A stretch of DNA of 64,000 nucleotides from Aaosphaeria pasadenensis (Eukaryota; Ascomycota; Dothideomycetes; Pleosporales). The DNA lies in contig JAKLMB010000034.1 in assembly GCA_022813625.1 (NCBI GenBank), forward strand, positions 1 through 64,000, in the 5' to 3' direction. Position 1 is the stretch's first letter, and each line of letters begins with the position of its first letter. The notes under the pieces are model-generated. The model searched no databases, had not been told where the DNA came from, and worked only from the letters and a program-made list of their open reading frames with translations. A program made the translations under genes and the position numbers. Of this stretch, positions 45,101 through 59,100 are shown piece by piece.

Positions 45101-48100
45101 GATCAAAATCGACCTCTTCCTCCGGGTAAGAGCCTGCTACATGTGCCCTGTTGGGATCAAAGGCGGCCCCAAAAAAGACTCGTTTGGACAGCTGGACAGG
45201 ACGCTGAAGTAGGCCATCGATACCGTCGCGGTTGAGGTGCTTTGTGAACTCTGTCACAAAGGGGTGATAGAAGGAAGAGAATTTGTAGACCTTTTTCCTT
45301 GGGAAAATGCTGTCAATCTTGACGTCGATACGACTCAGGTCGAGTTTATCTATGTTCCTGTTCAAAGTTGACGACAAGGTGAGCGACCGCAACTCTCGAG
45401 CTGCTCCAATGGATGTTTTTATATGGGACTGAATCCCAGTCGTGCTAATGTCAAAGGAGGGATTGCCTACGAGAGGACCCACAATTTCAGGGCCGGGGAA
45501 GGGTTCATGAGGAGTGGGAATGCGCGTTTTCTCCAGATACTGGCTGAAATATGAACCATCCAGCAACAAGGGGTTGAGTTTCGCGGCATCCTTTAACCAA
45601 ATACGAGGGTCATACCAGAGAGCAACATCCTCAGGCTCAACAAAAAAGGACCTATTTTGATGCTGGAAGAAGAATGGCCGCTGCGAACTGAATTGATGAT
45701 CTTGATGCCCATGGATAATGTTGAATAAGCCTGGGCCCACAATGTTTCTCAATACAAGGGCTTCTCCTTTTGTTGCTGTCACCTTGCTCTTGGATTGTTC
45801 GGCCAGAGCTGTACTGAATCTTCTTGTCGTTAGGTAGAGCTTACCACCAGACGTGCCTCCGGTCCTTCCATCTCCGATTTGGCCAAAGGACATCCATCTT
45901 GGCGTCGTTCCTGTCGGGCAAGCGATATAACTGTAAAAGAAGAGAAGCGGATCAATCGACGCAGGGAGTGGTTCTCCACGTAGTAAAGATGTTACAGTTG
46001 GTGTCATCTTCATCCCGTCGAAAAAGAAGTACCCAATGAGATCCGGAGAGGTGATAATCTGCTTACAGTCGATGCGGAGGGACGTGGAGTCGCCACCGCC
46101 AACAACCTTGAATGTCAAGTTAGATCTCCCTTCTTTCTTCTGCATATCCGGTTCGTCAAAGTCCTGAATATACACATGACCCGCCTTCCAACACAGAATA
46201 AAATCTTCAGAGATTTTCTTTGCAAGCCACTTGCCGTTCTTGAGCTCAGACCAAGCGAGTTTGATCTCCCAAAAGGAATTGCCCACCGGCACGCCATTAG
46301 ATCCTGATGGCATCGTGATTGCTGTTTTCGCTTGCTTCTCCGTCATTACAGCCCAAAAGAGATAGAGTCTCCGACCCCACATTACTGGAATAAGATGGGA
46401 CCCAGTAACATCTACATCCATCTTCTCCCAGCTTGTCCACTCAGCAGAATCTACGCGCTTGCGGTAGAAGTATTGAGAGGGAGTACCGCGAGACCTCGCA
46501 AAGATATGAATTATATCGATGGAAGTGTTTCCGGCGGCGTCAATTTCCTCTTGGTGGTAGTACGCTAAAACCTCTAGACTAGCTACGGTATCAAGCTTCT
46601 CCAAATAGTTGGCAAAGGCGACCTCAGCCGTCGACTGAGTCAGGTCACTCTGTTGTAGCTCTGTCTCGAGCTCTTTGTAGAACGGCGACTTGTCGTCTCT
46701 TAGAGCCGAATCGAGAAAGTTTTCTGGCTTCTCAAAGATTTGACGAGCGGCGCTAGTGATTCGAAATGACTTCAGTGTCTTCCACTCGTTCCACCGAACG
46801 TCAAACTCGGAGCTCGCTAGCACTTGCCGACGCTCAAGGTTCATAAGGCAGCGCTGTGTAAAGAGTTGCGTTACGCTAATGGCTTGCTTTATGCGACTGG
46901 TAAGTTGACATGGGCCCATTTCGACATCCATGAGAAAGTATGCATACAGGTCGTTGGGACTCTGCCATATCGGCACTATGCCAGGAAGAGGATGTGCTAC
47001 TAGGTAGGCAACTAAGGCTGCCCTTTGCTTCTCCCGAAGGATATTTCGCAGCGGTCGCGCTACAGTCAACCACATAGTTTCGTCATACTTTGACTTGACC
47101 GTGTGCACGACTGCCCGTGCCTCTATTTCACCAAGCTCGGGCTTTGCGAAGAGCGCTGCATCAGCAGCAGAGCAACCGATCTTGCGAATGAGCTTTAGTG
47201 CATCGACTATCTGCGTCAGAGCAATCTCATCGCGGAATGCATCAGGGAGTGCGAGGTTGAATACTGCTGGACCTGCGAGATATTCCACGTCCTTCTGTAG
47301 CCATTGCGTCTTCTTACTGAGCTCTTGAATTGGATCTCCTCCTGAATTTCTAGCCATGGTGAAGATTGTATCTAGCGTATCTGCGCCGAGTGGCAGGCCG
47401 TCACGCAGCTGGAACAAGGTTACCAGTCTCTCCCATCCTAGGAACCGCACTTCATCTGCTGGTACAAGCTGGAGGGGCAAAGCATTCAAATCTAGCCAAC
47501 CAGTGGTAGGGTCTGAAGGTGTTGAGGTCCTGTAGTCAAATAGCCACCCTAACTCCTTCTTGGAAAGACTGAATTTCGACACGATGAGTGCAATTTTCTT
47601 GAGCAGAACGAGGGCGTTGAACTGTGTTGGAAACGCAATTTTGGTTACAGGCACTTTTGTACTGCTATCGATGAATGCCGGTACTCGGAATTGAAGGCCC
47701 ACAAAGCCACCTGACATTTTCACCCACTTGGTCAAGAGCGCCTCGGTTATCTGGTCTTCTACGCCCAGGTATTGGCCCACCTTTTGCGTCACAAGTCGGG
47801 AGCTAAGTCGATCCTTGAGCACGGGAAGCAGCTTCTTGAGCAATATCGCGCTACGATCCGACGTGGCAACTAGTTTGTCGTCAATTTTTGAAGCATCGAA
47901 CATGGTGGAGACGTCTTCGTGTGTCAAGAAAACGTCTGCAGTGGTGTTGAACGTATATGGTGCTGCAAAAAGTGCGTCCACAGCTTCAACGAATGCTACG
48001 TTGGCGATTTGGTCCACGCCAACTAATATTGCCTGCTTCTCCGACTCCGACATCACCCCAAGGAAATGAAGCGTCTTCGCTGTCGGGTCAAAGAACAATT

Positions 48101-51100
48101 TTCTCTTCAGACTTGAAGGGAATTTCACACTCGTTGGCAGATCAGCAAGGTTGGTAGAAAAGTCCTGCAGTTGAGCAAGGAAACTACTGAGATTTCGTTT
48201 GAAGAATGTTCGCGGGATCTCGAAGAGAGCGTTGATAGCTACTTTGTACTCGTTGCTAGCGTGTGGCACATTGAGCAGCTCATCTCGTTCAGCAATTGTC
48301 ATGACACGAGTATACGTCAATCTATGTGCAGTCTCGTCGGTGGCGTCGTAACTGAGTTTATCTTGCAGACCTTCGGGGAAGATGAGATTATTGGGTAGCG
48401 GCGCCCCAATTGGGACGGTGAAACTGGTCGAATTATTGAGCATAGCGACAGTTTGGGTGACAACATCGGCGGGCCAACCCAACAATATGAGCTTTTTCTT
48501 CGTTATTTCACCGTTCTCATCCGCCTCTTCCTCATCGTCAAAAGTGTTTTCATTTGATATCTTCTGTAAATCGCTCCTCAGCTCTTCGAGGATTTGTGAT
48601 AGGCTGCTATCAGTAGGATGCACGCGACTTTCATCAGTGAAATCATGGCAAAGCAAATAGTTCAGTTCTATAAAACTGAACCCTGATTCAACAATCCTAG
48701 AAACGCTTTCTACAAACGCCACCGTTGCAGAAGTATCTTCGAATACCTCGAAAGGTCGTACTTTCAAAAGAAGTAGGTAGTCGCGAATCTTCAGACCTAG
48801 GGCCTTGGCAAGTACTGAGTGTCGGTATAGCTGCGACAAATTGCTTAACGAAAGCTCGTCGTCTACTACAATGATAGTACTCTGGAGGACGACAGAAAGG
48901 TCTCTGGCCGCAATGTTCAGAGCACCTGAAATCGCCGGTACACTAGCGGACAGGGAGCCCGAAAGATTTGTTGGATCACCATTGAAGATTGGGTCTGGAG
49001 GATTGGTGACGACCGTCTTGTTTTTGAAGACACTAGCGAAAAATGACGCAGGCTCGACGTCTTCATCTTCGTCTTCGTGGTCGATATACACATGTGTGCT
49101 TATCGGCGCCCAGAAAGCCAGAATTGCCTGGAGAGGTATGTCCAACACCGCACGAAGGCGCTCGATGTGCGCTAGCGACAGTAGTGACTGGGAGCCGAAG
49201 GTATTCAGGGCTTGGCCCAGAGTAAGTACAGTCCAACCATGGCCTTCCAGTTTCCGAAAGAGGCGAATGAAACGGCTGATCCAGTGAAGTGCTCCCACGT
49301 CAGCACCGTCAAGCTGCAAGTCCTTGAAATTGCAGGTACCCGCATTGGCGCCTTTGATAGGATTGATGCTCAAAACGGGCTTCTCTGGTGGTTTGTATAT
49401 CTGTATTAGATTTCGTAGCTGGTTGTACTTAAGACCAGACTGTCTCAAAAAAATATCCAGCCGAGATGTCAGGACGGTTGTCCAAAGACCACCTGTGATC
49501 ATCAAGTCCTTATTGGAGGGATCCGGGATGCCATTGTTTACATCTAGCACCTCCGTGTTAAAACCCCAAAGATTCCATAGGCCGGTTTGGGAAGCATCTG
49601 GTTGCCCCGTAGTATTACCAGAGATGAGATCTGCGTCGAATTTGGTGAGCCTGAGGTGCTCCAGGGCAATGTCTAGCCTCTGGAGCGTTTGTGGTCTTGG
49701 AGTGGGAGAAAGCGCCTCCGTGACCCGCCAACGCTGAACGTCAATGTGAGTCAGATACGTCCGCACTGTCTCGGTCCATAGGTCAAATGGAAGATTCCAA
49801 GGATACACCTGTTTTCGAAGAACCTCATAGGCGCCTGCATTCATGTACTGCGGATTCGCCGCTCTTTCTGCTGCAGAACCCTTGGTCTGTCTACTCCGCC
49901 AAACGGCTTTGATCTTTTTGTCTTCTATCTGAATCGAGTATGTATATGCGGACTCATCGATTTCCCACCATTCACCCCGGTTCACCACCGTTGCGGTAGC
50001 AAAGCTAGTCAGTGGAGGTGTGAAAAGGGCTCTGATGTTCTGAAGGTTTAGAGCGTTCAGCTCGACGGCTGCAGTATCGGGTAACGAGACCTTCTTGAAC
50101 TTTGGGGGCGGACGGATCGCATCTTCGAGTACTTCGATAGTTAAGTCTATGTATGGAAGAGGTGTGTTGGTATTTTGACAGGTGAGTTCAATCTCTCCGA
50201 GGTCTGGACGTCGGTCGAATAGCACGTCCTTTACATTCATCTCCACCTCAACATTGGATCCGGGCAGCCGACGTCGCTTGAACGTTACCTTGTCAATATT
50301 ACCATCGCGATCTCTTTCGATTTTGTCGATCAATCTGCGGTCCTTGAGAAAGTGCAAGATGTCGACATAATACGCAGCTGGACCATCGATTGAGCGACAC
50401 TCCTCGCACGCGCACATATCCATGGATCCAAAAAGAGTTTCTAGATCTGGAATATGCCCATCTACAGTGGTTTGAGACACTTTCCAATCAAGCCATACCG
50501 GGGTTTTGATTTTGCTGTTTATCAAGCCGTAGGTTGCAATGAGGTTAAATGACGTGGCATGGACTTGCTCGGAGCGCTCAAAGATCTTGTATGCTTCTGC
50601 CTTTCCACCAAGTGCGGTACCGTATCTGGCAGCAAAGGCCGACTGGCCCATGCGAGATATTTGCATTGCAGAGTGTATACCGTCTGCGATAAGAGCTCGT
50701 GTCTGGTTGTACCTGGGTGCGATCGAATATACCCTCTGAATGGCCTGGACTGTGGACTTGACTAGGTCGGGACTTTCTAATCCGAGTAAGGCGTCACGAT
50801 TCTTGGACAGGTAATCCGGCAGTCTCTGCGTTGTGAAGTCAAATTTAGGGTTCTTTTGAAGAAAAGACAGCAATTGTGGCTTTGTTGGCAAGTGTCCCTG
50901 CTCTGCATCATCATCTGGATCTGTCAGCCTGTCGACTAAATGCTTCGCTGGCATCGCGTCTTCTACTGCATGGGATAACGCGGTCGCATAATTCAGGGCT
51001 TTCTCGTCTTCCGTGTCTCCGGGCACTTCCGGAGGGACTCCAATCTTAGACACGGGGTGTTGGATAAGTTTTAACCACCCTTTGACGCTGAATTGTGTGA

Positions 51101-52154
51101 GGTCTGCGAAATTCTTCTTTTGTCGCTGTAGTTCCTGTACCAGCGGCGTGTGGCTTAGTGTGAGGATTCCCAGTTGCACCGTGGATTGTAATGCCGCAAC
51201 CTTGCCCTTGAACTCTGGCTTTGCCTCAAGACCCGCCCAGAACTCCTCGACTGATGGATTTTCGGCTTTGGTAAGTGCCTCGACGAAGAGTGCTGGGCTT
51301 TGAAATCCTGTTGAGAGGAGTGCACCAAGCGCTGTCTTGCCTTCTTGTCCGGGAATCTGGACTGCGCGTCTGACTCCCTGCCGTACGACTGCCTGCAGCA
51401 AGGGTTCCAGTTCTTTGTTGCTTCGTGTACGAATGATATTTTCGGACATGGCGGCATTCAGAGCGTCTCTCCATTGAGTGACACTTTGCCCAAGCAGCTG
51501 ACCAAGGTCTGTGGGTAAACCCTTTCGAAGTACGCCGTAGAAGATATCCGGATCAATCTTGGTCTCCGCGTGGAACTGGCACGCCAACGCGAAGAACTCG
51601 ACTCTTTCGCGCTGCTCGTCCAATTCGCCCACGAGAAACGAAATATCCTGATGTTCATCATCTTCGACAATCTGACTCGGTTCCAATTTGCCAAGTAGGG
51701 GAAGAATTTTGGCTGCCAATACATCAAATTCCGGAGGGCCTTTGACGGTCGTTCCGCCGACTACAATATCGATGGTACAGTCCTTTGGCGCATTGAACTT
51801 GATCTCCGACTTTGCCAGTACCACATCCTTTTTTGCGGGGTCATACACATAAATCTTAAGGTCTGCTGATCCTCTATCGAGCGGCTTGACTTTGTCCGGA
51901 TAGTATGGAATCACATATGAACCATCGGGTTTGGATGTTCGTGTGCTGCCGAGCAATTGCTCGGAGCGAATGTCGACGTCCACAGCATTGATAATATAGT
52001 CTACAAGAGGTGTCCCATCGACTGTTAGGACCGTACCGTGTACGATGTAGTCAGTGGTCTGAGGGTTTGTTTGCAATCCTATAGTGCTGTAGTTAGTCAT
52101 CTGCCACATCCATTCACGGTTGCGTTACGAGTACTTACGAGAGCTCGGCGTCAT
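42177..52154 (-). CDS. TcA-type subunit of a Tc (ABC) toxin complex
   Basis: Two exons, 52154-52139 (MTPSS) and 52078-42177, give about 3305 aa. The intron (52138-52079, 60 nt) has GTAAGT, GACTAAC and TATAG signals. TcA is the pore-forming and receptor-binding subunit of the bacterial Tc machine; it forms a pentameric bell that injects the TcBC payload. Visible parts are an N-terminal beta-sandwich of the transthyretin/carboxypeptidase-regulatory type (about residues 20-100) and the VRP1-like helical region (QVHATSFNLIATYGL, then ACEECRS, PAAYYVDILHFL at about 560-580). A neuraminidase-like region follows (GRRLYLFWAVM at about 1910), then EAQKWFHYIFDPTD (about 2370). The C-terminal channel and TcB-binding region is also present (VGAPTSVGVTYGGANLSYSA; LFDLDYPGHYFRRI at about 2990). 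No signal peptide is evident. The length exceeds the usual 2500 aa of bacterial TcA. The frame is uninterrupted for 9.9 kb, so selection appears to maintain it. Confidence 0.93.
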
Positions 52155-52371
52155 GTTTGTAGCATGTCGGCAGAGTAAGTTGGGGCTCCTAGAGAAGTTT
52201 ATCACGATTTTTCATGAGAGTTTGCTCCAAGCTCGGATTGCATCTCCTGTGAGCTGAAAGGTAGATGAGACAGTCGATCATGTGTTCCACTACCGAACCA
52301 ACCCAACATTTTGTATCGATTGGATTGCCAGTCCACTCTTTCCAGCCCATGGGCTTTGGTCTTTATTGTGG

Positions 52372-52387
52372 ATTTCAGCTCTGAAAT
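52372..52387. promoter_or_regulatory. Inverted repeat ATTTCAG-CT-CTGAAAT
   Basis: Seven-base arms surround a two-base centre. The motif is the same as the palindrome 25 bp away, so the pair could be a tandem operator for the divergent Tc genes. Function is inferred only from symmetry and repetition. Confidence 0.5.
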
Positions 52388-52411
52388 TATTGGCAAATAC
52401 GAACAATGCGA

Positions 52412-52425
52412 CTTTCAGCTGAAAG
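52412..52425. promoter_or_regulatory. Perfect palindrome CTTTCAGCTGAAAG
   Basis: This 14-bp perfect palindrome is near the upstream third of the shared Tc promoter. Half-site versions recur at both ends of the gap. This is the form expected of a site for a dimeric regulator such as a bHLH-type (CAGCTG core) or zinc-cluster protein. Confidence 0.55.
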
Positions 52426-53123
52426 CCATGTCGTTCTTAGCTTGCCTTTCTGATAGGTGAAGGCTAAGGATAATCTTGGCAAATCTACTAGAATCAGCCA
52501 CCCCCACCTCACCCTTTAATACTGAAACCTTGATCATCGACACAGCACTCCGTACATACTATCAAAACCTTGGTTTCTTCGCACCATTGAAAGCTGGCCA
52601 TCGGGCACGTAGTACCACCTGAAGTTAAACCATGGGTCATCAAAACAGCGAATGTGGCAGCTCCCAATTGACACATGGCGAGAGTCTTCTGCTGCAACCG
52701 AATCTCTGACGGCGACGAGACATCTACGTCTCCAGACAGCTATCCTCGCTAATGACCAGTTGTTAAGTTCACGACGGTAGTCAATCTAGTCGTGATTGTA
52801 ATGTATTTTACAGTTTGTGGAGGGCATCTGGTAACTAAAGCTTTGATCGATCTGCGCTCGTCACATCTTCATCAAAGCAGCCATGACCCAATCTAGATAC
52901 GAGATGGTGATGAAAGGAATTCACCTTGCTTTTCGGAGCTGAAACCAATGCTGCCTCTGTCGTCCTGAACTGGCAAATGGTTTGCAGGAGGCGTAAATTG
53001 ATGCTGGGCAATGTCACGTGATTAGCCACATTGGACCTTCGGGTCTGGACATTTACTTTCAGCTGCCATGGCTATGCGACCTCCTCCTTTTGAGGAGATC
53101 TGAATTCGAAGGAGAACACTTGT

Positions 53124-56100
53124 ATGCAAACCGATGGTCACTTTGTACCGTCAGAACAGGTCAGAATGCAAAACAACGGCAATAACGATAATACAGAAGG
53201 AAAACAGAAACAGGAAGGCTCGGCTTTCCCAAATGTATCTCTCCCAAAGGGCGGCGGTGCCATCCGTTCTATGGGTGAGAAATTCAGTACAAATCCCGTT
53301 ACTGGAACTGCATCGTTTTCTATACCTCTACCCGCAAGTTCTGGACGTTCTGGTTTTGGGCCATCGCTTTCACTTTCGTACGACTCAGGAAATGGCAACG
53401 GCATATTTGGGCTAGGTTGGTCATTATCGCTACCCAGTATAACAAGAAGTACAAAGAAACAATTACCGCGTTATAAGGACGACGAAGAGTCTGACATTTT
53501 CCTTCTCTCGGGGTCGGAAGATCTAGTTCCTGTTCTTCGCGATGATGGAACATTTTTTGAGGATAGAAATTCTGCACCTGGATATGTAATCCGCCGGTAC
53601 TCCCCACGTATTGAGGACTCATTTTCGCGCATTGAGCGATGGAGCAAAGTCAATGACTCGGCCGATGTGCATTGGCGCATCACCAGTCCGGATAATGTGC
53701 TCACGACCTTTGGACTGGAGGAAGAATATCGCATCATCAATCCAGTTGATCCAAGCCAGATATTCACATGGCTTGTTTCAGAAATACGTGACTGCAAGGG
53801 AAATGCGGTTTTGTATCGATATAAGAAAGAAGATGGTGCTGGCATTGATCTCGCGGATGTCCATCAACAGAATCGTGGACTTGCGAACGATATTCGGCGT
53901 ACTAGTAATCGCTATCTCAAATCGATTGTTTATGGGAACAACACTCCTCTGCTTGATGAAAACGGCAATCGACCGCGATTTGTTGATCAAGCGCAGATTG
54001 AAAATGCTGGTTGGCTGTTCCAAGCTGTCTTTGACTATGGCGAGCACGATGCATCAAAGCCCATGCCGGTGTCAACACCCCATGAATGGACACACCGACA
54101 GGACTCCTTTTCCCATTATCGTGCGGGATTTGAGATTCGTACTAGCCGGCTATGCAAGCGATTCCTTATGTTTCATCATTTCCAGGCCGAGGCGAATGTT
54201 GGTATGGATTGTTTAGTCAGATCCACCGACTTTGTCTACAACACAAAGTCAGCAGCGGGAATGGACGGCGTTTACACGTTCCTAACTTCTGCTCAACAGT
54301 GTGGGTACCGGAGGAAAGGAGATGGCTATTTCCGAAAGCTGCTGCCTCCGATTGACTTGGCTTACTCTCAACCATTTCTCGATCCTGCACTCAAGGATGT
54401 AGATTCTTCGGTGCTGGAGAATACCCCAGCAGGCCTAGCTGCCCAGGGTGTCCAATTTGCAGATCTCTATAGCGAAGGCTCTCCCGGACTGCTAACCACA
54501 GGAGGCTCGGCTTGGTACTTCAATCGGAATACGGCACCGATCAATACGACATATGACGAGGAACGCTTGATTCAGAAACCTATGTTCGACCCTCTAGAGC
54601 TTGTACTTAACACGCCAAACGTGACTGCGAGCTCCCAGTGGCGGCTCCTCGATGTTTCTGGTCACGGCCTAGCCTCCGTCTTCTATCATGATGAAGACGC
54701 TGGGGTCGTTGGATTCTACGAGAATGACAAGCAGGAAGGTTGGCTTCCATTCACGCCATTAAAAAACACCATAAACCACCTTGATCTTTTTGACGCTCGG
54801 GTAAAGCTCATTGATCTAGATGGTGACGGAGTTGCGGATGCGCTTATTCCGTCCGAGAATGTTTGGTATCCTTCACTTGGCGAGGACGGTTTTGGCCCTC
54901 CAAGATACTTCCCGACATTTACAGACGAAGAGGAGGGCCCTACGCACTTACTATTTACCCAACCAGAATTCTTACATTTTGCCGATATCAGCGGCGATGG
55001 ACTCCAAGACATCGTCCGAGTCTGCAATGAAGAAATTTGCTACTGGCCTAATCTAGGATTTGGTCGCTTTGGGGCCAAAGTCACCATGGATAGATCGCCC
55101 ATCTTTGACTTTCACCTGGATTTTAGGCCAAATCGCATCATTCTCGCCGACATCGATGGCTCTGGAACCACAGATGTTGTCTATCTGCACTCCGAAGGTG
55201 CCAAAGTATTCTTCAACCAGTGCGGCAACAGTTGGAGCGATCCATTGGTGTTGGATTCATTGTCGCATATGGAGAACGATGTCTCCGTTGATGCTGTTGA
55301 TTTACTTGGCAATGGAACGACGTGCCTTGTTGTTTCATCGCCGTTCCAGTCCGACTTTATTGCCATGCGGTATCTAGACCTCATGACCACTAAACCTCAT
55401 CTCCTCACTCGAGTGGACAATAATCTCGGTTCAGTGACCGAGGTGACATATGCCCCATCGACAAAGTTTTACCTCCAGGACAAGAGAGCGGGAATGCCGT
55501 GGGTAACAAGACTCCAATTTCCGGTACATGTAGTAGAATCGGTTCGAACTTATGATCGGATAAGCAAATGCATGTTCGCTAGTACCTATTCGTACCACCA
55601 TGGATACTACGACCCAGAAGATAGCGAGTTTCGCGGTTTCGGCATGGTCGAGCAGTGGGATACCGCCGAGATTTCTGCACTCACTGGAAATATCGCAGGA
55701 TCCGAACGAGTGAATATGTCGCTCGCTTCCGATCTTCCGCCCGTCCACACAAAGACATGGTTCCACCTCGGCGCATTTCTAGATCGCAATTCGGTGTCAC
55801 TACACTATGAGCACGAGTACTTCAGTGACCCTTCACTCAGCGAGGATGTAGCCCGCAAGTGGTTTTTGCCGGACACTGTGCTTTCTCCTGGAGTTGGGCA
55901 AGAGGACGAGCACGATGCTTGTCGTGCCCTAAAAGGGAAGATGCTGCGGCAAGAAGTATATACCGATGACTTTCTACCACCGTCCAGCACAGATGAGAAC
56001 GAAGTAGATCTTTCACGCTTACCACACACCGTAACAGAGACGAACTTCAGCGTGCGTTTGGTTCAATCTCGCTTCAACACCCAGAGCGCTATTATACACG

Positions 56101-59100
56101 CTACCGTGCGTGAGACAATATCGCACCAGTACGAAAGGGGTAGCGAGCCTCGCATAACACATTCCATGATTATAGAAACGAACGAGTTTGGACAAATTTT
56201 GAAAGAAGTTACTGTAGGCTATGGAAGAAGTAAGCCAGACATGTCCCTACCAACCGGCTGGGATAGAGAAGTGCAGCGAAAAACGTACGTTACATATTCA
56301 GAGAACGCAGTGACGAACAAAATCGACGACAATACGCTATACCCTGGATCTTACCGAGTTCCACAACAATGTGAAGCTAGGTCGTTCGAGTTGACCGGGT
56401 TTGATCGCGGAGATCCAAAAACGCCCTTTCTTTACGAGACATGGACAAAAGACAATTTCGATCTTGTCAAATCTGCAACAGAAATCAGTTTTGAGGAGGA
56501 ACCGGACATATCGATGCTTCAGAAGCGCTTGTTAAAGCAATCTCGCACTCTATTCCGGAAATCTGACCTGACAGGAAATCTACCTCTAACCAAAATGGAT
56601 CACATGGCTCTTCCTGGGCAAAGCTACCGGCTTGCTTTCACGTCTAGCATTTTGGATAAACATCTCGAGAATGACGGCCGCCCTCTCATTCCTGATATTC
56701 GGCCTTTACTCACTGGGAAATCTACAGATGAGGGTGGGTACGTCATTAGCGCAGACCTGAAAGCTTTGGGTCTCTTCGCACCTACCGACCCTGATGATTG
56801 CTATTGGGTTCCATCTGGCGAGACATTCTACTCTCTCAGAGCAGGGAGTCCTACCGTTGAGCTCCAAGCTGCTCGCTCAAATTTCTACCTCCCAAAGAGG
56901 TTTCGCAATCCTTTTGGCGCCGAAAGCACTATCACGTATGACGACTATAACCTTCTCATCGTGGACACAATAGACTCGATTGGCAACAGGAAGACAATTG
57001 GCGAAAGAAACTCCACCGGGACTATTGTGTCAAACGGAAATGACTATCGCGTACTTCAGCCTCGTCTAATGACAGATGCAAACTGTAATCGGAATGAAGT
57101 TGCTTACGATGCCTTCGGTCTTGCGGTTGGGACTGCCGTAAAAGGCAAACTGGAAGATACTCCCCAGGTTGGCGACGATCTTTTACACTTCAAACCTGAT
57201 GTTGAAGAGACGTTAACTTCAGAGTACATCCAAGGCATAATGGCAGACCCTGACTCGGTGCTTGAGGGTGCCACCTCGCGAATCCTCTACGATGCGTTTA
57301 CCTACATGCGCACAAAAGATACTCAATCTCCACAGCCAGCCACAACATACACGCTGAGTCGTATGACTCACAAGTCTGATCTTAGTGGCGATGAGAAGAC
57401 GGAGGTTCAACACGCATTTACATACTCCGACGGATTTGGGAGGCAAATTCAACAGAAGAGTCTCACCAAACCAGGCCCTGTCCTTAAGCGGGATACCGAT
57501 GGTAATATTGTTCTGGAACCGGATGCCGATGGACACAAACGGCCAGTATTGACAGACCATGACGTTGAGCCGCGTTGGATTTCGGACGGTTGGGTCGTTT
57601 ATAACAACAAAGGCCTGCCCATACGGCAGTACGAACCTTTCTTCACTGACTCGTACAGTTTCGAGTTTGATGTTCGTGCAGGAGTTAGTCCGGTAATCTT
57701 TTACGACGCACTTGGAAGAGTGGTTGCAACTTTGTATCCGAATTCAACGTACACGAAACAGATATTTGACCCTTGGAGTTCTACCGTATGGGACAATAAC
57801 GACACGGTGAAATTAGATCCGCGGGAAGATCCCGACGTAAAGAGGTTCATGAAGAGCTATTTCGATGATGAGGTTCTCGCAGGCCACGAGTTCAAAACAT
57901 GGCTGCAGAGAAGACAGGCTGGGGGTTTGGGCACCGAAGAGGAGACAGCCGCACAGAAAACTCTTCCGCACGCAGATACACCAGGCGTCACTTACCTCGA
58001 TAGTCTGAGTCGCACGTTTTTAGCAATGTCACATAACAAAGTGGCTGCTGAAGACCATCAGCTCAATGGCACCGACAAAAAGCTATATGCGCGCACGGAA
58101 ATGGACATTATTGGCAATGTCCTCGCAGCTCGTGACGCAATGATACAGGAGGGAGATGACAGAGGCCGTATCGTTACTCAGAACCATTACGACATGCTCG
58201 GTAGACCCCTACACACCATGTCTATGGAAAAGGGACATTCGTTTCTTTTGGTCAATGTGCTAAACCAGCCTATGCGTGCGTGGAACAATAGAGGACATGT
58301 CACGCGATCGAGTTACGATCAGATGAATAGGCTCGTGAAGACGTTTGTTTTCGGGGATGCACTGCATGTTGATGGACCTAATCAGGAGGTTCAAGTCCAT
58401 CGGACCATATACGGCGAAAGCCACCCAGAAGCAGAGGCGCGTAACCTTCGCGGGACAGTGTATATGACGGTAGACCAGGCCATGGCATCAACAACGGAAC
58501 GAATCGATTTCAAAGGGAATAAACTTGAAACGACACAAAGAATTTGTCGTGAGTACAGAAACACGGTAGATTGGGCGGTATTGGAGAGCATTCTCCCGAA
58601 TGATCCAAGAACACCCTTTGATGCATCGGCCCTGGCAGGAGTCCTAGATACGAAACTCGAAAGCGATACATATCGAGCTTCGTCGGCTTTCGATGCGCTC
58701 AATCGTCTACTTACCTCGCAGCTCCCATGCTCGGCACAAGATGCCCAGAGTAGGCTTCGTCTCGGATACAAAAATCTCTCTCTAGTCACGATTGACTACA
58801 ACATTCGGAATGACTCGGCCTCTGATGAACTCGTTTGGACCCGTTTTATCAAGAACTTGGACTACAATGCCATGGGGAAGAGAGTTCTTGTGGACTACGG
58901 CAACGGGGTTCATATGACTTCAGAATTTGACCTGGATACTGGGGATCTGAAACGGCGAACCACCTGGCGCGGAGACAACATACCGAATCGCGCACGAGAC
59001 GTGCTGCAAGACATAAACTACACATATGATCCCGTAGGCCACATCATGCACGTAATCGACAGCGCGCAAGAAACCAACTTCTTCCGCAACGTCATTGCCG

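Larger units (their letters stand above)
52155..53123. promoter_or_regulatory. Shared divergent promoter of the Tc pair
   Basis: The two Tc genes start 969 bp apart and point away from each other. The gap contains several copies of an AGCTGAAA/TTTCAGCT motif: GAGCTGAAAG at 52251-52260, an inverted repeat at 52372-52387, a perfect 14-bp palindrome at 52412-52425, AGCTGAAA at 52937-52944 and CTTTCAGCTG at 53056-53065. A CACGTG box lies at 53015-53020. No gene is seen in it. Confidence 0.65.

Noticed and set aside
52107..52109. Start codon of TcA at 52109 without splicing
   Set aside because: This ATG lies inside a stretch with perfect GTAAGT, CTAAC and TAG signals, and the spliced model gives an upstream ATG in frame. 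It remains a possible alternative.
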